From: Candidatus Peregrinibacteria bacterium RIFOXYB2_FULL_33_20 | GTDB lineage: Bacteria; Patescibacteriota; Gracilibacteria; UBA1369; GWF2-33-10 | DNA length: 64,000 bases | Assembly: GCA_001788835.1 (NCBI GenBank) | Contig: MFXK01000013.1 | Location: forward strand, 1 to 64,000 | Direction of reading: 5' to 3' | Shown here: one piece after another, positions 30,353 to 38,988 of the stretch | How the letters are laid out: each line of letters begins with the position of its first letter | How positions within the stretch are numbered: position 1 is the first letter of the stretch | Notes under the pieces: generated by a model | The model's database searches: none | What the model saw: the letters and a program-made list of their open reading frames with translations, nothing else | Told to the model about the DNA's origin: nothing | Made by a program: the position numbers and the translations under genes

Positions 30353-31870
30353 TTATTTTTTCAAATTTAAAGCTCGATTTAAGGCGTTTATGTAAGCTAA
30401 AGTACTGGCAACAATTATATCAGTTGAAGCCCCACGTCCTGTTATTGTTTTTCCTTTATAAAGAATTTTGGCAGTAACTTCTGCCTGGGCATCTATTCCT
30501 GCTGTTACAGCTAACATTGAAAATTCAGTTAGTTTCGGATGTACGCCCATGATATTTTCAATGCCTTGATAAATGGCATCAACTGGACCTGTACCTGTTG
30601 CCGCAGTCATTTTGATTTCGCCAGTTTTTAAATTTTTTAATTGTACTGAGGCTGTAGGGATACTGATGTTACCGCTTGAAATTTGCACTTGGCTTAATGT
30701 CCATGTTTCTTGTGATTTTCCAGATTCTGTTTGAGCTATAACTTCTAAATCTTCATCAAAAATTTCTTTTTTCTTATCTGCTAAATTTTTAAATTCAATA
30801 AATGCTTTATTTATTTGTTCTTTGCTTAAGTCATGCCCAAGTTCTTTTAATTTTTTTGAAAAAGCATGCCTTCCTGAATGTTTGCCTAGTACTAATTTGC
30901 TTTCTTCTTTAATTCCAAGATCAGAAGCTTTCATAATTTCATAAGTTGATCTTTCTTTAAGTATTCCATCTTGGTGTATACCCGCTTCATGAGCAAAAGC
31001 ATTTGCACCAACAATAGCTTTATTTGGCTGGACTCCTATTCCAGTTATCTGAGTCAAAAGTTTACTTGTTTTATAAATTTCTTTTGTTTTGATCTGAGTT
31101 TTTACTCCAAAATATTTTGGTCTTGTTTTGACAGCCATAACAACTTCCTCAAGTGCAGCATTGCCAGCTCTTTCGCCAATACCATTTATTGTACATTCAA
31201 CCTGTCTTGCGCCGTTTAGGACTCCACTTAATGAATTTGCAACTGCTAATCCCAAGTCATTATGGCAATGAGTTGAAATAATTACCTTATCAATATTTTT
31301 TACATTTTTTTTGATATTTTGAATGACCTTACCAAATTCATAAGGAAGAGAATATCCAACAGTATCAGGGATATTAAGGACATCAGCTCCGGCTTCAATT
31401 GCAACAGTCAGAGCTTCGTAAAGAAATCCAAGGTCAGACCTAAGCGCATCCTCTGGGGAAAAATCAACTCTAGGACAAAGACTTTTTGCATAAGTCACCA
31501 TTTCTTTAATTGTTTTTAGAGCTTCATTACGAGTGATTTTTAATTTATGTTGTAAATGTATATCACTTGTTGCAAGAAATGTATGAATTCTGGGTTTTTT
31601 AGCGTTTTTCAAAGCTTCCCAGGCTGTTTGAATATCTTTTTCCAGGCATCTAGCTAATCCGCAAATTTCAGGTTTTGTTAGTTGTTCAGCAATGGCTTTG
31701 ACAGCCTGAAAATCATCTTCAGAGGCCATAGGAAATCCGGCTTCAATAACATCAACATTTAGTTTTTCTAGTTGTCGGGCTAATCTCATTTTTTCTGACA
31801 CGTTCATGGAAAATCCCGGAGATTGTTCTCCGTCACGCAGAGTGGTGTCGAATATGCGAAGGTAAGGCAT
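30353..31870 (-). CDS. leuA: 2-isopropylmalate synthase
   Basis: This 505-aa enzyme condenses acetyl-CoA with 2-ketoisovalerate, the first leucine-specific step. The TIM-barrel signature [13 protein letters not shown], the metal-binding [13 protein letters not shown] and [13 protein letters not shown] are intact. The C-terminal 130 residues form the LeuA regulatory domain ([19 protein letters not shown]..), the usual site of leucine feedback, which separates it from homocitrate or citramalate synthases only moderately. It lies between a ferredoxin gene and leuC. Amino-acid synthesis genes are uncommon in reduced CPR-like genomes. Confidence 0.94.
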   Translation of the reverse strand: MPYLRIFDTTLRDGEQSPGFSMNVSEKMRLARQLEKLNVDVIEAGFPMASEDDFQAVKAIAEQLTKPEICGLARCLEKDIQTAWEALKNAKKPRIHTFLATSDIHLQHKLKITRNEALKTIKEMVTYAKSLCPRVDFSPEDALRSDLGFLYEALTVAIEAGADVLNIPDTVGYSLPYEFGKVIQNIKKNVKNIDKVIISTHCHNDLGLAVANSLSGVLNGARQVECTINGIGERAGNAALEEVVMAVKTRPKYFGVKTQIKTKEIYKTSKLLTQITGIGVQPNKAIVGANAFAHEAGIHQDGILKERSTYEIMKASDLGIKEESKLVLGKHSGRHAFSKKLKELGHDLSKEQINKAFIEFKNLADKKKEIFDEDLEVIAQTESGKSQETWTLSQVQISSGNISIPTASVQLKNLKTGEIKMTAATGTGPVDAIYQGIENIMGVHPKLTEFSMLAVTAGIDAQAEVTAKILYKGKTITGRGASTDIIVASTLAYINALNRALNLKK

Positions 31871-31910
31871 AGTTGATAAGTTGTTAATTGTTATTGTTAA
31901 ATTGTGAGAT

Positions 31911-32186
31911 TTATAAAAATACAGAAGTAGCGCCTTTGATTCTGGCCTGGCAACCTAAGCGGTTGATTTTGCCGTCAAGCCCCATATTTTTTTCTGCTGG
32001 AGTGGCTGGTTCTAAATTTTCAGGATTTTTTTCAATCATACACATACAAGTGGTGCAAATTCCCATCCCTCCGCAGGCTGAAATCATTGGAATACTATTT
32101 GCTTGTGCTACTTGCAGAATTGTTTTACCTGTTTCTGCTTCAACAGTTTTATTTTCATTTCCATAAGTAAATTGAATTTTTGGCAT
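31911..32186 (-). CDS. 2Fe-2S ferredoxin
   Basis: The 91-aa protein has the cluster ligands C38-x5-C44-x2-C47 and C79 ([12 protein letters not shown] ... LGCQA), the plant/adrenodoxin-type arrangement. It carries electrons for unknown partners. It is 40 bases upstream of leuA on the same strand. Co-transcription might link it to iron-sulfur supply or reduction for LeuC, but that is only inferred from position. A -10-like TTATAA lies about 25 bases upstream on the minus strand. Confidence 0.9.
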   Translation of the reverse strand: MPKIQFTYGNENKTVEAETGKTILQVAQANSIPMISACGGMGICTTCMCMIEKNPENLEPATPAEKNMGLDGKINRLGCQARIKGATSVFL

Positions 32187-32321
32187 AAAGGATAGAATGT
32201 GGAAAAAGATTTTATAATGCTTGTGCGCTGGCTGAAGTTAATTGCATTAGGACTTTGAAAATTATAATAAACAGTAGAATTTTATTATCTAAAATATAAA
32301 CTTGCAAGACACAAATTCCTT

Positions 32322-32349
32322 TTGTTGTTTTAGAAATTTTGTTTATACT
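32322..32349 (+). promoter_or_regulatory. Predicted promoter of thyA
   Basis: TTGTTG, 16 bases, TATACT. Transcription would begin near 32356, which rules out the ORF-track start at 32349 and supports ATG 32400. Confidence 0.45.
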
Positions 32350-32399
32350 TGAATTGTATTAATACTTTTAACTTTTTTCTTTATACTTTTTGCTATTCT

Positions 32400-33212
32400 A
32401 TGCAACAATATTTAAGTTTAGTTCGGGAAATTTTGCGGAATGGTGAGGAAAGAAAAGATAGAACAGGTACTGGGACGATTTCAATTTTTGGCGCTCAGAG
32501 GAAATATGATTTATGTGAAGGTTTCCCATTAGTCACAACAAAAAAAGTTAATTTGCAAAATATTATTGCAGAACTTCTTTGGTTTTTAAGTGGTTCAACT
32601 AATATCAATGAAAAATTAGAGAGATTAAATGGGAAAAGTTTGCATGAAATTACCAAAATTTGGGATGATTGGGCAGATAAACAAGGCGAGTTAGGTCCTG
32701 TGTATGGATATCAGTGGAGGAAATGGAAAACTTATGATGGTAAATTTATAGATCAGATTCAAAATGCAATTGATATGATTAGGCATAATCCAAGCTCGCG
32801 TAGAATTCTGGTCAATGCTTGGAATGTTGCTGATATTGATAAAATGGCTCTTCCTCCCTGTCATATGTTTTTTCAGTTTTATGTGATTAACGGAAGGCTT
32901 GATTGTCAGTTGTATCAAAGAAGTGCTGATGTTGCTTTGGGCGTGCCTTATAATATTGCCAGTTATGCTGTATTAATGCATATGATTGCTGAAGAATGTA
33001 ATTTGGAAGCGGGAATTTTTACACATACAACTGGAGATACTCATATATATTTGAATCATATAGAAGGTTTGAAATTGCAGTTAACTCGAAAACCGCATGT
33101 TTTGCCAAAAATAAAAATTGCTAAAAAAGCATTTTGGGATTTGAAATTAGATGATTTTACATTAGAAAATTATGAATATGATCCGTTTATTAAGTTTGAG
33201 ATAGCGGTGTGA
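32400..33212 (+). CDS. thyA: Thymidylate synthase
   Basis: I chose ATG 32400 ([12 protein letters not shown]), which gives 270 aa and the normal ThyA N-terminus. The enzyme makes dTMP from dUMP with methylene-tetrahydrofolate. The catalytic cysteine is C154 in [10 protein letters not shown]. The dUMP/folate-binding [29 protein letters not shown] and GDTHIYLNH motifs are intact. folA, which regenerates the folate consumed, follows in the same direction with a word-built repeat between them. Confidence 0.97.
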   Translation: MQQYLSLVREILRNGEERKDRTGTGTISIFGAQRKYDLCEGFPLVTTKKVNLQNIIAELLWFLSGSTNINEKLERLNGKSLHEITKIWDDWADKQGELGPVYGYQWRKWKTYDGKFIDQIQNAIDMIRHNPSSRRILVNAWNVADIDKMALPPCHMFFQFYVINGRLDCQLYQRSADVALGVPYNIASYAVLMHMIAEECNLEAGIFTHTTGDTHIYLNHIEGLKLQLTRKPHVLPKIKIAKKAFWDLKLDDFTLENYEYDPFIKFEIAV

Positions 33213-33220
33213 GAGGGGAG

Positions 33221-33350
33221 GGAAGGTGTGAAAGTGTGAAGGAGGAGGAAAGAGGATGTAGCCAGAAGTGAGTAATCAGAAATCAGTTCAAACCGATTAC
33301 TCACTACCGACTACCGATTACTTTCTCAGTTCTCAGTTCTTAGTTCTAAT
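33221..33350 (+). repeat. Word-built palindrome C2 between thyA and folA
   Basis: The lead-in GGAAGGTGTGAAAGTGTGAAGG..GGATGTAG precedes GTGAGTAATCAG and a centre TTCAAACC. The inverse arm GATTACTCACTACCGACTACCG follows, then TCTCAGTT words to the folA start. The stretch AAGTGAGTAATCAGAAATCAGTT is nearly identical to copy C3 inside the ligase fusion. Confidence 0.85.
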
Positions 33351-33351
33351 T

Positions 33352-34014
33352 ATGGTTAATTTCAGCATCATTGTCGCAGTTGATTCTAAGATGGGGATTG
33401 GGCAAAATGGAATGATTCCATGGCATCTTAAGGGTGATATGAAGTATTTTCAGGAGGTGACGAGTGGAAAGTGGCAAGATTCCTGCCTTCGCAGGAATGA
33501 CAAGGCGGACGGGAATGATAAAAATGTCGTAATTATGGGGCGAAAGACTTGGGAGTCTATTCCTGAAAAACATAGACCTTTGAAAAATAGAGTTAACGTT
33601 GTTTTGAGTAGAAATATTGATTATAAAGTTCCTGATGGGGTTTTAGTTTTTAAATCTTTGGAGGAAGTTTTGGAAAGTTTAGAAAGGAAAGATTCCTGCT
33701 TTCGCAGGAATGACAAAGGAGACAGGAATGATAAAGGAGACGGGAATGATAAAGGAGACGGGAATGACAGTGGAGAGATTTTTATCATTGGTGGTGCGCA
33801 GATTTATAATAAAGCAATTAAAAATCCTTTGTGTACTAAAATTTATTTAACACAAATTGAAAAAGATTTTGATTGCGATACTTTTTTCCCGCAAATACCA
33901 AGTAGTTTTGTTAAAACTAAAGAATCAAATGTTCAAATTGAAAATGGTATAGAATATAGATTTATCGAATATGAAATAGGAGTTATGCGATATGCGACTA
34001 GCGAAAACTCATAA
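33352..34014 (+). CDS. folA: Dihydrofolate reductase with two element-derived insertions
   Basis: ATG 33352 (MVNFSIIVAVDSKMGIGQNG) is the family start; the longer ORF-track version reads through repeat C2. The enzyme reduces dihydrofolate for thyA. Catalytic MIPWHLKGDMKYF, the NADPH-binding VIMGRKTWESIP and FIIGGAQIYN are intact. Two insertions come from palindromic elements: QDSCLRRNDKADGNDK (42-57) and KDSCFRRNDK plus GDGNDK repeats (113-140). They lengthen it to 220 aa against about 160. The last residues (VMRYATSENS) come from repeat D2. Confidence 0.93.
   Translation: MVNFSIIVAVDSKMGIGQNGMIPWHLKGDMKYFQEVTSGKWQDSCLRRNDKADGNDKNVVIMGRKTWESIPEKHRPLKNRVNVVLSRNIDYKVPDGVLVFKSLEEVLESLERKDSCFRRNDKGDRNDKGDGNDKGDGNDSGEIFIIGGAQIYNKAIKNPLCTKIYLTQIEKDFDCDTFFPQIPSSFVKTKESNVQIENGIEYRFIEYEIGVMRYATSENS
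33479..33498 (+). repeat. Palindromic element A, first copy in folA
   Basis: ATTCCTGC-CTTC-GCAGGAAT, in frame, followed by GACAAGGCGGACGGGAATGAT, which resembles the 18-base unit of the second copy. Confidence 0.9.
33692..33770 (+). repeat. Palindromic element A, second copy in folA, with 18-base tandem repeat
   Basis: ATTCCTGC-TTTC-GCAGGAAT (33692-33711) runs into three 18-base units GGAATGAYAAAGGAGACR (33707-33760) and a partial fourth. The unit length is a multiple of three, so copy number changes keep the frame and add GDGNDK-type hexapeptides. Confidence 0.9.
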
Positions 34015-34056
34015 TTCATATCGCGTATCGCACATCGCATATCGCACATCGCACAT
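33986..34056 (+). repeat. Word-built palindrome D2 (ATATCGC words) at the folA/protease junction
   Basis: Left words GCGATATGCG within the end of folA are mirrored by CGTATCGCACATCGCATATCGC to the right. It may serve as a two-way terminator-like hairpin between convergent genes. Confidence 0.65.
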
Positions 34057-34057
34057 C

Positions 34058-36487
34058 TTAATAATCATAATCATAATCATCAGAAACAGTATCTAATTGA
34101 AATATTTTATCAATAATATAGGATCCTTCACCACGAGTTAAAGCGTAATTAATATCATCAACTCCATAAGGCATTAATTCGAATTTATAGGCAATTTGAA
34201 GGTAAGGTATATACCATGGAATTAATGATGGAGCTTGCCAGATTTCATATTTATAAAGGGTTAAGGCAATTTTGAAAGCAGCTGTTAATGAAATTTGATT
34301 TTCTGGATAAAGATATTTCTTGTCATTAATTTCTGTGCCAGAAATAGCTTTTTCTTCTTGTGCGAAAGCAATATATGCAGAATCGCCATCAGTATAATTT
34401 ATGTCTTCAAAACAATTTTCTTTACAACCCATATAATTTTTTTCAAAAGTTTTTACTTTTTCTCCTTTATCTCCAGTTAAACTTTTTACAGCCCAAATGA
34501 TGAAATCTTTTCTTGTTAGATTTGCAGTTGGGGCAAATTTTTCAGGTATTGTTGCTCCAAAAACTGAATTTTGTGCTAGTTCTTTAATATTTTCTTCATA
34601 CACATAATTTTCAATATCCGTCAAAGTTTGACCTTTTGCTTTGCTGAAATCAGGTACTATATACATACCAGTTCCTTTGTTCTCAAATTGCAATGCCTTC
34701 AAAATGTTTTGAACTTTAGTAATATTTGTTGCAAATTCCTCTATTTTATCAGAATAAGTGATAGATAAATATGAATCAGAAGATAAGTTGATATATATAT
34801 TTGTTGTGTATGAAGCGGTAGAAGAATCGTTGTAGTAATCATATTCATAAGTATAGTAGAATCCTTTCAATCCATCGATTTTTAAAGCTCCTTTTGAAAT
34901 AAATGAATAATATGAAGCACTTAAATATGAGTCCAAACTTTTAATTGTATCTTTTTTGAATAAATCAAAATCATTTTTATATTTTTCATCTTCATATGAA
35001 CTTAAATACATTTCAAGATAGAAATTTGAATCTAGTTTCTTGACAAAATTTGCTCCGAAATACATTACACCATCCCATTCAAAAGTAGCATCATTTAAAT
35101 AAATTTCATTTTTTAAATCTTGAGGAAGATTTACTTTGATATATGGATTTTTATTAGTAAGTGTGTAGATAGGTGTGTAATTTATTTTTGACATATCAAC
35201 TTCAAATGAAGCGATGATTTTCTTTACATCATCTAATTTTTTTTCATCTGCAGTAGAGTATTCATAAGCTAATGAAATAACTTTGTCTCCATATGGAATA
35301 TAGTAAGTTATAGAGCTGATTTTGCCTAATGTCCAAAATTCCAATGATTTTGTTTCAATTACGGCATCATATTTTTCATTTAATTTAGTTTTTTCGTATT
35401 TGTATTCATCATAGCTAGAGGAAAGAGAGCTTTGGTCTTCGCGATATTTCATAACATCATCCAAAGTTACATCATATCCATAAGAAGTTGTAGCAATAGA
35501 TACATAAATTATCGAATTTTCTTCATATTTATTTGGAAAAATTGTAACGCTATTTGAATATCCAGATGAATACGAACTTTGATCGTCAAAAGCTCCTTCA
35601 AGAGAATTACCAGTTTCCCATCCATTAATTATAGAAATTTGATATGGAGGATAGTCGTTCTGATAAAAACCTTTCTCATTTGCATTAATATATGTTTGCA
35701 TCAGTGAAATAAGTTTTTCATTTGCAATTTTATTTACCTGAGGATCAAGTTTAATATTGTCTGTAATCCAAGTGGAAGCTTCAGTAATAGGTAAAAAATA
35801 TCCAAGAGTTTCAGATGAATAACTTGAATTAACATAAGTAGGAATACCAACTAAATTTCCGTTTGCATCAATAGCAGTACCTCCAGAATTTCCAAATGAA
35901 ATTTTCGCATCAGTTTTTAAATATGAAATTGAATCTATATCGAGTGAACCACTGATAATGCCTTCAGTTACAGTTAAAGTTTTTCCGCCAATATCCGGAT
36001 AGCCAAGTACGGTCAGTTTGTCGCCGGTTGCCGGTACAGTAGAATTGATATAAGGCAGATAGAAGTTAAAACTTATTTGATTGCCTCTGGCATCAGTTGG
36101 ATCCATTTTTAGCAAAGCTAAATCTAAATCAACATTTCTTTCAATCACTGAAGCGGAAAATTCGCAAACTGGATTTTCGATGTCATTTGCTTTTGTTAAA
36201 CAAATTTGAAAAGCATCATATGGTTTGGTTGAATCATAATAATCCTCAATAACATGATTGTTTGTAAGGATAGTCCCATTGTCATCAATTAAAGTTCCAG
36301 ATCCAAGTGAATCAGCAACTAAATTGCCATCATAATCGAGAGTAAAAGTATGGATTTTGACGGTAGGGAGATAAGCGGAGGAAATGTCGGTGGGAAGATA
36401 AGTGCTGGCGGCAGAGGAAAAGAAAGGAATGAATAACAAAATAGAGAATAGAGAATAGAAAATAGAGCGAAAGTGGTTTTTTTTCAT
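34058..36487 (-). CDS. Secreted trypsin-like serine protease with C-terminal SLH-like region
   Basis: This 809-aa exported protein has a clear signal peptide (basic start, hydrophobic YSLFSILLFIPFF, cleavage near SSAA-STY). The S1C-type protease domain spans about 40-240 with His78 (TNNHVIE), Asp122 (DLDLALLKM) and Ser201 (FGNSGGTAID). There is no PDZ domain. The middle 400 residues are unknown and tyrosine/serine-rich. The last 180 residues contain SLH-like repeats (LTRKDFIIWAVKSLTG..., YPENQISLTAAFKIAL) that may bind the cell surface. It ends with a DDYDYDY tail encoded by a hexamer repeat. No other protease gene is nearby. Confidence 0.88.
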   Translation of the reverse strand: MKKNHFRSIFYSLFSILLFIPFFSSAASTYLPTDISSAYLPTVKIHTFTLDYDGNLVADSLGSGTLIDDNGTILTNNHVIEDYYDSTKPYDAFQICLTKANDIENPVCEFSASVIERNVDLDLALLKMDPTDARGNQISFNFYLPYINSTVPATGDKLTVLGYPDIGGKTLTVTEGIISGSLDIDSISYLKTDAKISFGNSGGTAIDANGNLVGIPTYVNSSYSSETLGYFLPITEASTWITDNIKLDPQVNKIANEKLISLMQTYINANEKGFYQNDYPPYQISIINGWETGNSLEGAFDDQSSYSSGYSNSVTIFPNKYEENSIIYVSIATTSYGYDVTLDDVMKYREDQSSLSSSYDEYKYEKTKLNEKYDAVIETKSLEFWTLGKISSITYYIPYGDKVISLAYEYSTADEKKLDDVKKIIASFEVDMSKINYTPIYTLTNKNPYIKVNLPQDLKNEIYLNDATFEWDGVMYFGANFVKKLDSNFYLEMYLSSYEDEKYKNDFDLFKKDTIKSLDSYLSASYYSFISKGALKIDGLKGFYYTYEYDYYNDSSTASYTTNIYINLSSDSYLSITYSDKIEEFATNITKVQNILKALQFENKGTGMYIVPDFSKAKGQTLTDIENYVYEENIKELAQNSVFGATIPEKFAPTANLTRKDFIIWAVKSLTGDKGEKVKTFEKNYMGCKENCFEDINYTDGDSAYIAFAQEEKAISGTEINDKKYLYPENQISLTAAFKIALTLYKYEIWQAPSLIPWYIPYLQIAYKFELMPYGVDDINYALTRGEGSYIIDKIFQLDTVSDDYDYDY

Positions 36488-36550
36488 AATATTTTTTGTA
36501 AAATAAAGATTATATAATGTTAAAGTAACTTAATTTATTGGCATTTTCTA

Positions 36551-36578
36551 TTGACTAAAAATAAATTTTAAGTATAAT
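36551..36578 (+). promoter_or_regulatory. Predicted promoter of the gene at 36605
   Basis: TTGACT, 16 bases, perfect TATAAT, about 27 bases before ATG 36605. Confidence 0.65.
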
Positions 36579-36604
36579 TAAAAATATTTTTTAAAAAAAA
36601 TAAA

Positions 36605-37618
36605 ATGAATGAGTTACCCCAGGAGCTAGGAGAAATTAATGAAGCAATGTTAAGGCAGGCTCTATTAATACAATTACAACGGTCTGGATTAAGTATTGAA
36701 AATTTAATTGGACTTTCAAAGGCAGAGAGGGGCGGTAGGTCTGATAAGAATAAACAGTTGGCATTGGTAAGCAGTTTTGTTAGAGAAGCTTTGGCGATAC
36801 GATTGGAAGAAGAAACTGTCGGGCATTCACTTATGCCTGATGAATTTGGTAGATTTTTTGCGGATCAAATATCGGTTAAATCTAAAACGCCTGATGAAGC
36901 TAGTTTAAGGGAGAAAGTATGGCGGTTGTTGTGGGATGAGTATGTAAGAGAATTTAAAGGTGAGCAAAAAAAACTACATTTCCAGAAAGTATTAAATGAC
37001 CTATTAACCATAAAAGATGAAAATGCTTTTTTAATTAATCTTTGCACTTTGATCAATTTTTTTCCTAATATGGCCGCCTTAGAAATTGAACATTTCATTG
37101 TAGATTTATATGAGAATCAGCGACAAGAAAGGTTGCCCGCTTTTGTTACACGAAGAATTGAGGCTTTGAAAACAGAAGATGAAGAGGAGGGATTGCAATT
37201 AATGGCTGCTGTTAATCAATTTGTTATAGATTTAATAGGATCCAGTGGCTTTGAGATTGTACAGCAGTTAGAACATGATTCGAAAAATATGGTAGTGAAG
37301 GAATTGCGTGATACTATTTTGAAATCTTCTGATGCTAAACGAAAAAAATTTATTCGTGATATGAAAAGGCCTGGAGCAGTTTCTTTAAAAAGGGGGAATG
37401 TAGTTTTTGATGGACAGGCGTTAAAAGAGCTTATTGGTTTTTTGATTAAATATTCGGATAATGATAAAGCTCAGGTACAGGTGTATGGACATAATATTAC
37501 TGTCGGAGAACTTGTCAGGATTGTGTCTTCTGCTATTTTGAAATTTGAGACAAAACCCAAAATTGCTAATGAGAATGTTGATATTCAATTTGTAGTAGAA
37601 GCGGTGAAAGGGTTGTAG
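36605..37618 (+). CDS. Hypothetical protein (337 aa)
   Basis: This is a soluble, mostly helical, acidic/basic mixed protein with no signal peptide, membrane span or recognised motif (MNELPQELGEINEAMLRQAL...). A strong promoter lies immediately upstream and the leader is about 20 bases of A/T. A similar stand-alone hypothetical follows 93 bases downstream with its own promoter. Function unknown. Confidence 0.75.
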   Translation: MNELPQELGEINEAMLRQALLIQLQRSGLSIENLIGLSKAERGGRSDKNKQLALVSSFVREALAIRLEEETVGHSLMPDEFGRFFADQISVKSKTPDEASLREKVWRLLWDEYVREFKGEQKKLHFQKVLNDLLTIKDENAFLINLCTLINFFPNMAALEIEHFIVDLYENQRQERLPAFVTRRIEALKTEDEEEGLQLMAAVNQFVIDLIGSSGFEIVQQLEHDSKNMVVKELRDTILKSSDAKRKKFIRDMKRPGAVSLKRGNVVFDGQALKELIGFLIKYSDNDKAQVQVYGHNITVGELVRIVSSAILKFETKPKIANENVDIQFVVEAVKGL

Positions 37619-37656
37619 GTTGTAAATATAAACTATCTTCGCAAAAATGGCAGTTC

Positions 37657-37691
37657 TTGATTTAATTATTTAGTCATGAATATGATATAAT
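37657..37691 (+). promoter_or_regulatory. Predicted promoter of the gene at 37712
   Basis: TTGATT, 18 bases, TATGAT, overlapped by a perfect TATAAT at 37686-37691. Either -10 gives a leader under 20 bases. Confidence 0.5.
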
Positions 37692-37711
37692 ATGATAATT
37701 ATAATATTTTT

Positions 37712-38581
37712 ATGAGTTTAGATCAAAAATCTTTAAATAAAATAATTAGGACACATACCGGTAATCATGACGCAATTAGAGCGGAAGTTTTAGCTTGTGC
37801 ATTAAGAACATCTGAATTATTGCCTTTATTTGGAAGATTGAGATCTTATTTTGATGTTACGGAATTAAGGGAGAAAGTAAAATTTATTATGGAAAATGAA
37901 GAGCCAGGAGCATGGTTAAAAGATGTTTCACAAGCAAGAGTATTAATCCCTGATGAAGAATTAAGAGAGCGATTAATCTCTATACATAAAAGTTCTCCTT
38001 GGTCTTTTTATATTTATTCAAAGTATTTTTTTGATTTATTTCCTAATGAATTTTTTAAAAATTTACTTAGGTCGGGTCGAAATTTTTTATTAGATGACTC
38101 ATTAAGGCCAATATTTCAATTATATAATTCTGCTTATGGATTAGAATCTTTTCCACCAGACTTGAAAGAATTAATAGAGAATATGATTGAAGATACTACT
38201 TTAGCACAAGTTCGTATTGTAGAGCCTGGAGATCCTGGGTTTGGTTGTGGTGGTATGGATAGAAATTTTTATGAAGCTGTAAATAGAAGAGAAGGGGTAT
38301 GTGTGATTAATGGGCAATTAATTGCTAAGCGTTTTCATGTAAAAGGCGAAGAAAAAGCTAAAAAAGTAACTTATGTATCAAAGAATACAGTTCGAACAAA
38401 AGATGGCTGTGTTTTATGGAAAAATTTTGTGTATGCACCTTCAGAGGGTCAGCATCAAGTAGTAATAGATGCTATAACTAGAGGTGACATGGATATACAA
38501 CTTGATGATGTATCACTTAAACCTATTCGACCGACAATTGGACTTGATACTCAACGTTTATTTGATATTCTTAAAAAATAA
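37712..38581 (+). CDS. Hypothetical protein (289 aa)
   Basis: Unrecognised soluble protein. The C-terminal half looks like a compact beta-rich domain (GFGCGGMDRNFYEAVNRREGVCVINGQLIAKRFHVKGEEKAKKVTYVSKNTV..). It precedes the RelE-like gene by 44 bases but shows no antitoxin-like features, being much longer than typical antitoxins. Start chosen by promoter and A/T leader. Function unknown. Confidence 0.75.
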   Translation: MSLDQKSLNKIIRTHTGNHDAIRAEVLACALRTSELLPLFGRLRSYFDVTELREKVKFIMENEEPGAWLKDVSQARVLIPDEELRERLISIHKSSPWSFYIYSKYFFDLFPNEFFKNLLRSGRNFLLDDSLRPIFQLYNSAYGLESFPPDLKELIENMIEDTTLAQVRIVEPGDPGFGCGGMDRNFYEAVNRREGVCVINGQLIAKRFHVKGEEKAKKVTYVSKNTVRTKDGCVLWKNFVYAPSEGQHQVVIDAITRGDMDIQLDDVSLKPIRPTIGLDTQRLFDILKK

Positions 38582-38625
38582 TAAAATTGATTATTCTGTT
38601 AAATCATTAAAAGATCTTATATAAA

Positions 38626-38889
38626 ATGATTACAGTTATTTATCATAAAGATTTTATTAAGCATTTTAAGAAATTGCCAAAAAATATTCAATGCAAAGCG
38701 GTACACCTTGAAGATTTATTTCGAGATAATCCTTTTCATCCAAGTTTGTATACAAAAGGATTGGCGGGTCCATTAAAAAGATTATTTTTATTTAGAATCA
38801 CAAGAGAATATCGTATTATCTTTACTTTTAGTTCTCAAAATGAAGTGTTGTTTCTTGATTTAGCACATAGAAAGGATATTTATAGGTAG
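38626..38889 (+). CDS. RelE/YafQ-type mRNA interferase toxin, apparently orphan
   Basis: The 87-aa protein matches the RelE/ParE fold: an opening beta strand and helix (MITVIYHKDFIKHFKKLPK), then FRDNPFHPSLYTKGLAGPLKRLFLFRITREYRIIFTF and a final LAHRKDIYR. The R-I-T-x-x-Y-R-I core and terminal H/R residues are family hallmarks. Toxins of this type cut mRNA on ribosomes. The usual small antitoxin gene is missing on both sides, so it may be controlled in trans, attenuated or solitary. Confidence 0.85.
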   Translation: MITVIYHKDFIKHFKKLPKNIQCKAVHLEDLFRDNPFHPSLYTKGLAGPLKRLFLFRITREYRIIFTFSSQNEVLFLDLAHRKDIYR

Positions 38890-38906
38890 TGAACTTCATT
38901 AAAATC

Positions 38907-38935
38907 TTGCTTTATGAGCAAAAGTTTTGTATAAT
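38907..38935 (+). promoter_or_regulatory. Promoter of the DUF4143-type ATPase gene
   Basis: TTGCTT, exactly 17 bases, perfect TATAAT. The predicted start lies at the first base of the hairpin at 38941. Confidence 0.6.
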
Positions 38936-38940
38936 TTAAA

Positions 38941-38966
38941 TAAGTTTCGTGTATAGACGAAACTTA
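38941..38966 (+). promoter_or_regulatory. Perfect inverted repeat at the transcription start (operator or 5' hairpin)
   Basis: TAAGTTTCGT-GTATAG-ACGAAACTTA is a 10-bp perfect inverted repeat directly after the -10. It could be a repressor site covering the start or a hairpin at the mRNA 5' end. Confidence 0.65.
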
Positions 38967-38988
38967 TCAATTAATTATACTTTATTTC

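Noticed and set aside
33268-33351. 28-residue N-terminal extension of DHFR
   Set aside because: It is translated repeat C2; ATG 33352 gives the family N-terminus.
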